Notes under the pieces: model-generated
What the model was told of the DNA's origin: nothing
The model's database searches: none
The model's input: the letters and a program-made list of their open reading frames with translations, nothing else
Made by a program: the position numbers and the translations under genes
Part shown: in pieces, positions 35,503 through 38,251 of the stretch
How the letters are laid out: each line of letters starts with the position of its first letter
Numbering within the stretch: the first letter of the stretch is position 1
Assembly: GCA_022710485.1 (NCBI GenBank)
Contig: JAKLGU010000014.1
Span: 1 to 38,251 of the forward strand
DNA: 38,251 nucleotides
Direction of reading: 5' to 3'
Source: Gemmatimonadota bacterium
Lineage (GTDB): Bacteria; Gemmatimonadota; Gemmatimonadetes; Gemmatimonadales; GWC2-71-9

Positions 35503-36284
35503 CGCTCGGGAGCCTCCTCGCTGATCTCGAATATTACGCTGCAGCAGGTGACGCCGCCCTCGGCCTTGGCGAACTCCGACATGTCGAGCGCGCGGACGTC
35601 GATCCCGAGCTCCTCGAGCCGGCGGTTGGTGCGTGGGAACGCCGCCGCGCTGATGGTGGCGTCACCGACCCGGAGCACGTTGCCGGCGAACGGTTCGGCG
35701 GGGTCCACCTCGACGACCGCCGCCGTCCCGAACAGGGCACGGTCCACCCAGTCCGGGTTGAGCACCACGATGCCCGGGGCGGCCACCGTCGCCGCGGTCT
35801 TGAGGTGCAGGCAATCCCGCGTGGTCACCGGCACCACGCGGTAGTCCCACGGCGCCAGGAGCTCGCCCAACTGGGCGATGCCGTCGCGGTTGCTCCGGGC
35901 CGAGTCGCCGACGTAGAACGTGCGCCCGATCCGGAGGACGTCGCCGCCTTCGAGGGTACCGGGCGCCTCGATCTCCGCCACCGAGCGATAGACGGCGAGC
36001 GCCGGCGCCACCGACGCCGTTTCTGGCCGCCGCGACGCCGCCCCGGGACGGGTCACGACCGCGAGTTCGTCCACCACCACCGCGGTGTCCTCGATGAACA
36101 CGGCGTCGGGCATCGACGCGTCGGCCGGAACGCGGTGCACTCGGCATCCGAGTTCCATGAGGCACTGCTCGTAGGCGGCGTGCTGCGCCACGGCGCGCGC
36201 GTGGTCGATGGGGCTGCGAGCGAGATGGCTCAGCTCACACCGGTCCATGGCGGGGCTGACGTCGCGAGTGAGGGCGATGCGCAT
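35499..36284 (-). CDS. Dimethylargininase (N-omega,N-omega-dimethylarginine dimethylaminohydrolase)
   Basis: A 261-residue pentein-fold hydrolase that converts methylated arginines to citrulline and methylamines. Residues expected of the family are present: PDAVFIEDTAVV with the substrate-binding Glu/Asp, LEGGDVL, the catalytic His160 in CLHLKTA, and the nucleophilic Cys (first of Cys247-Cys248) in VTCCSVIF, a tail very similar to the animal enzyme. Arginine deiminase-like activity cannot be excluded. It is coupled by an ATGA overlap to the small membrane protein downstream and starts 17 bases after the DMT exporter stop. Confidence 0.93.
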   Translation of the reverse strand: MRIALTRDVSPAMDRCELSHLARSPIDHARAVAQHAAYEQCLMELGCRVHRVPADASMPDAVFIEDTAVVVDELAVVTRPGAASRRPETASVAPALAVYRSVAEIEAPGTLEGGDVLRIGRTFYVGDSARSNRDGIAQLGELLAPWDYRVVPVTTRDCLHLKTAATVAAPGIVVLNPDWVDRALFGTAAVVEVDPAEPFAGNVLRVGDATISAAAFPRTNRRLEELGIDVRALDMSEFAKAEGGVTCCSVIFEISEEAPER

Positions 36285-36300
36285 CGAGAGTCCTCCCCGT

Positions 36301-37149
36301 TCAGGGGGATCGGGAGGTGACGGCGAGCGCCACGCCGCCCAGCACCAGGGCGGCGGCGATGGGCAACCGGAGCGGCACCGCCTCGCCGAGCAGCGCCACG
36401 CCTCCCGCCGCAGCGATCACCGGCACCAGCAATTGCACTAGGGCGGCGCGCGTGGCGGTGAGCGAGGGCAGCGCGGTGTACCAGATCGCGTACCCGACGC
36501 CCGAGGCGAGCGCGCCGGAGATGGCGGCGAGCAGCGCCCCCCGCGCGGTCCACCCCGCCGTGCCCCCTGCGACGGCCAGCAACAGCGCCGCCATCGGGAC
36601 CGTCAGCAGGAAATTGCCGGCGGTGTTCCGGAGCGCCTCCGCGCTGCCGCGGCCTCGCAGGGAGTAGACGCCCCAGGCGACGCCGGCTGCCGCCATCAGG
36701 GCGGCCCCCGCGGGCGCGGGTGACGTGAGCCCCGGGAACACGAGCACCACGAGACCGGACACCGCCAGCCCGAGGCCGATCCATTCGGCGGCCGCGGGGC
36801 GCTCGCCCGCGCGAAGCCCGGCCAGGATCATGGTCAGCTGGACGGCGCCGAACAGGATGAGTGCGCCGGTGCCGGCGCCGAGGCTGACGTACGCGAAGCT
36901 GAACGCGGCCGCGTAGGCGAAGAGCGCCGCGGCGGAGGCCCACTGCCCGGCGAGCTTCGGCACGCCGCCGGTGCGGAGGGCGACCAGCAGCCAGAGCGCG
37001 GCGGCGCCGGCACCCAGGCGCACGGCGGTGAATCCCGCGGGGGAGATGGCGTGGCTGCCGAGCGCCAGGCGACAGAGGATCGAGTTGCCGGCGAAGGCGA
37101 GCAGGGCGAGCGCGGTCAACAGGGCGGTCCGCCGGACGGTGCCGGTCAT
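36301..37149 (-). CDS. EamA/DMT-family transporter
   Basis: A 282-residue membrane protein with ten predicted helices in two EamA repeats (first from about residue 8, second from about 145, GAALMAAAGVAWGVYSLRG). Family members export amino acids or small metabolites, and the substrate is not predictable here. The ATG at 37149 overlaps the stop of a 53-residue membrane protein gene. Dimethylargininase follows 16 bases downstream, so the exporter could handle an amino acid related to arginine metabolism. This is speculative. Confidence 0.93.
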   Translation of the reverse strand: MTGTVRRTALLTALALLAFAGNSILCRLALGSHAISPAGFTAVRLGAGAAALWLLVALRTGGVPKLAGQWASAAALFAYAAAFSFAYVSLGAGTGALILFGAVQLTMILAGLRAGERPAAAEWIGLGLAVSGLVVLVFPGLTSPAPAGAALMAAAGVAWGVYSLRGRGSAEALRNTAGNFLLTVPMAALLLAVAGGTAGWTARGALLAAISGALASGVGYAIWYTALPSLTATRAALVQLLVPVIAAAGGVALLGEAVPLRLPIAAALVLGGVALAVTSRSP

Positions 37150-37307
37150 TCGAAATACTCGCGCGCGATCCTGCGCCCGGCGTAGAGTCCCACGCCGAAT
37201 CCCACCATGCTGCAGACGAATGCCGTCATGAGCCCGGCGGGCGCGCCCAGCCACCAGCCGACGGCGCTGCCGAGCGTGGTGCCGACCAGTGCGAGAAGCT
37301 TGCCCAC
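37146..37307 (-). CDS. Small membrane protein (53 residues)
   Basis: A short gene reading MGKLLALVGTTLGSAVGWWL and ending AGRRIAREYFE. It has two Gly-rich hydrophobic helices and a basic C terminus. GGGGAGG lies six bases before the GTG at 37307, and its TGA overlaps the ATG of the DMT exporter. Both support real, coupled translation. The family is not recognised. Confidence 0.75.
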   Translation of the reverse strand: MGKLLALVGTTLGSAVGWWLGAPAGLMTAFVCSMVGFGVGLYAGRRIAREYFE

Positions 37308-37320
37308 CGCTGGCCTCCCC

Positions 37321-37800
37321 CTACGTCAGGAGCGGGATCAGGTCCGACTCGATCGCTTCCGGCGTGTCCGTGGGCCCGTAGCGGCGGAGCACCCTGCCGT
37401 TCCGGCCGACGAGGAACTTCGTGAAGTTCCACTTCACCGCTTCCGTGCCGAGCAGGCCCTTCCGGGCCGCCTTCAGGTGCCGGTACAGCGGGTGGGTCCC
37501 GGGTCCGTTGACGTCGATCTTGGCGAACATCGGGAAGGTGACGTCGTAGGTGAGGGAGCAGAACGCCTTGATCGCGTCCTCGTCCCCCGGCTCCTGGTGG
37601 CCGAACTGGTCGCACGGAAATCCGAGCACGGTCAGCCCGCGCCGCTTGTACTTCCGGTAGAGCGCCTCGAGGCCGGCGTACTGTGGCGTGTACCCGCACT
37701 TGCTGGCGACGTTGACGACGAGCAGCACGCGGTCCTTGTACTTGGCCATGCTGGCCGGCTTGCCGTCGATGGTCGTGAGGGCGATGTCGTACAGGCTCAC
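37321..37800 (-). CDS. Glutathione peroxidase (thioredoxin-dependent type likely)
   Basis: A 159-residue thiol peroxidase that reduces hydroperoxides. The catalytic residues are Cys35 (NVASKCGYTPQY), Gln65 (GFPCDQFG) and Trp124 (VKWNFTKFLV). It uses Cys, not selenocysteine. Cys81 in KAFCSLTYDVTF sits where bacterial and plant enzymes place the resolving Cys, so thioredoxin is the likely reductant. The GTG at 37800 (MSLYDIALTT) matches the usual start of the family. The longer frame overlaps the neighbouring gene. Confidence 0.93.
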   Translation of the reverse strand: MSLYDIALTTIDGKPASMAKYKDRVLLVVNVASKCGYTPQYAGLEALYRKYKRRGLTVLGFPCDQFGHQEPGDEDAIKAFCSLTYDVTFPMFAKIDVNGPGTHPLYRHLKAARKGLLGTEAVKWNFTKFLVGRNGRVLRRYGPTDTPEAIESDLIPLLT

Positions 37801-37816
37801 GCGGAGTCTCGCATGG

Positions 37817-38236
37817 TCAGGGGCGGGCGCCGGGAGGCACCGGGAGGGGCTCCAGGCTGAGGGCGTGCGCGCAGCGGGGGCAGGAGGTCGAGATCGGAAA
37901 CCGGAATCGTTGCCGCCCGAACCCGACAAAGAACGCACCGGGTTCCCCGCAGCCGGGACAGGTGCCACCGGCCTCCACGAGCACGGTCCGCGTGCGGGCG
38001 CGCCGGAGGGCGAAGCCCCACATGAACAGCGCGAACATGACCCCGAAGAGGTGGATGAGCGGGACCGGCAGCAGGAGAATCCCCGCCGCCGTCCCGCCGA
38101 GGGCGATCAGTCCGGCCTCCCCCAGCCTGGCGGACAGCGGTCGCGCGGCCGTGTCGATCCAGCCGTCGTCCCGCGACGTCCCGTCGGCGGCGCGGACCCG
38201 GACGGGGAGCCGGGCTGCCCCGGACGGTGGGGTCAT
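37817..38236 (-). CDS. Zinc-ribbon membrane protein of unknown function
   Basis: A 139-residue protein. The N-terminal 40 residues are polar, followed by hydrophobic helices (about 41-58 and 60-76). A basic stretch RRARTRT and a C-terminal zinc ribbon formed by CPGC and CPRC come next. It has no recognised family. It lies 16 bases upstream of the glutathione peroxidase gene on the same strand and may be co-transcribed. Confidence 0.72.
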   Translation of the reverse strand: MTPPSGAARLPVRVRAADGTSRDDGWIDTAARPLSARLGEAGLIALGGTAAGILLLPVPLIHLFGVMFALFMWGFALRRARTRTVLVEAGGTCPGCGEPGAFFVGFGRQRFRFPISTSCPRCAHALSLEPLPVPPGARP

Positions 38237-38251
38237 GGGGCGGAGGGGGCG

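Overview
The window is a GC-rich bacterial chromosome segment (about 70% G+C by eye). It is densely packed with GTG starts and 4-base ATGA/GTGA gene overlaps. No rRNA, tRNA, transposase, phage gene or CRISPR array was seen, and no gene-free stretch reaches 300 bases. The best guess at origin is Gemmatimonadota or a close environmental relative. This rests on a clade II (Sec/lipoprotein-type) nitrous oxide reductase cluster, a bacterial V/A-type ATPase operon and a repertoire of lipoproteins. It is an inference, not a sequence match.

Left end (1-5300, minus strand): S-adenosylhomocysteinase with an upstream ArsR-methyltransferase fusion (methyl cycle). Next comes an overlapping trio of DUF4442 hotdog protein, nitronate monooxygenase-like flavoprotein and glycerophosphodiester phosphodiesterase. 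An Rrf2-family regulator with three cysteines follows.

Nitrous oxide respiration (5466-12666): a lipoprotein cytochrome c, nosZ, an unnamed membrane protein, nosL, nosD, nosF and nosY run rightward, divergent from the Rrf2 gene. Two tandem paralogous four-helix membrane proteins converge on nosY and resemble the low-spin-heme helix of heme-copper oxidases. No nosR, nosX, nosG or nosH is visible here.

Subtilase island (12667-16280): a large secreted S8 protease/lipoprotein gene has a 13-G tract inside its likely promoter spacer. It is bracketed by two inverted 103-bp REP-like triple-hairpin elements.

Repair/stress operon (16260-18256, minus): five overlapping or nearly abutting genes encode an alkyltransferase-like protein, a VOC dioxygenase-like protein, YbjQ, a Cdd1-like helix-hairpin-helix protein and a YiiD_C-type thioesterase.

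V/A-ATPase operon (18426-26523, plus): nine subunits in the order G-I-K-E-C-F-A-B-D, the order known from Thermus.

Redox block (26520-28655): pirin, a divergent MarR regulator and a nitroreductase, with matching palindromes upstream of the regulator and the nitroreductase that suggest one small regulon.

Right end (28659-38236): a cysteine-rich unknown, a front-end-type fatty acid desaturase, a DUF255 thioredoxin-like protein coupled to an M50 protease, and a cold-shock protein with a structured leader and a strong terminator. These are followed by an ICMT-like methyltransferase, a SYLF protein, a small membrane protein coupled to dimethylargininase, a DMT exporter coupled to a 53-residue membrane protein, glutathione peroxidase and a zinc-ribbon membrane protein.
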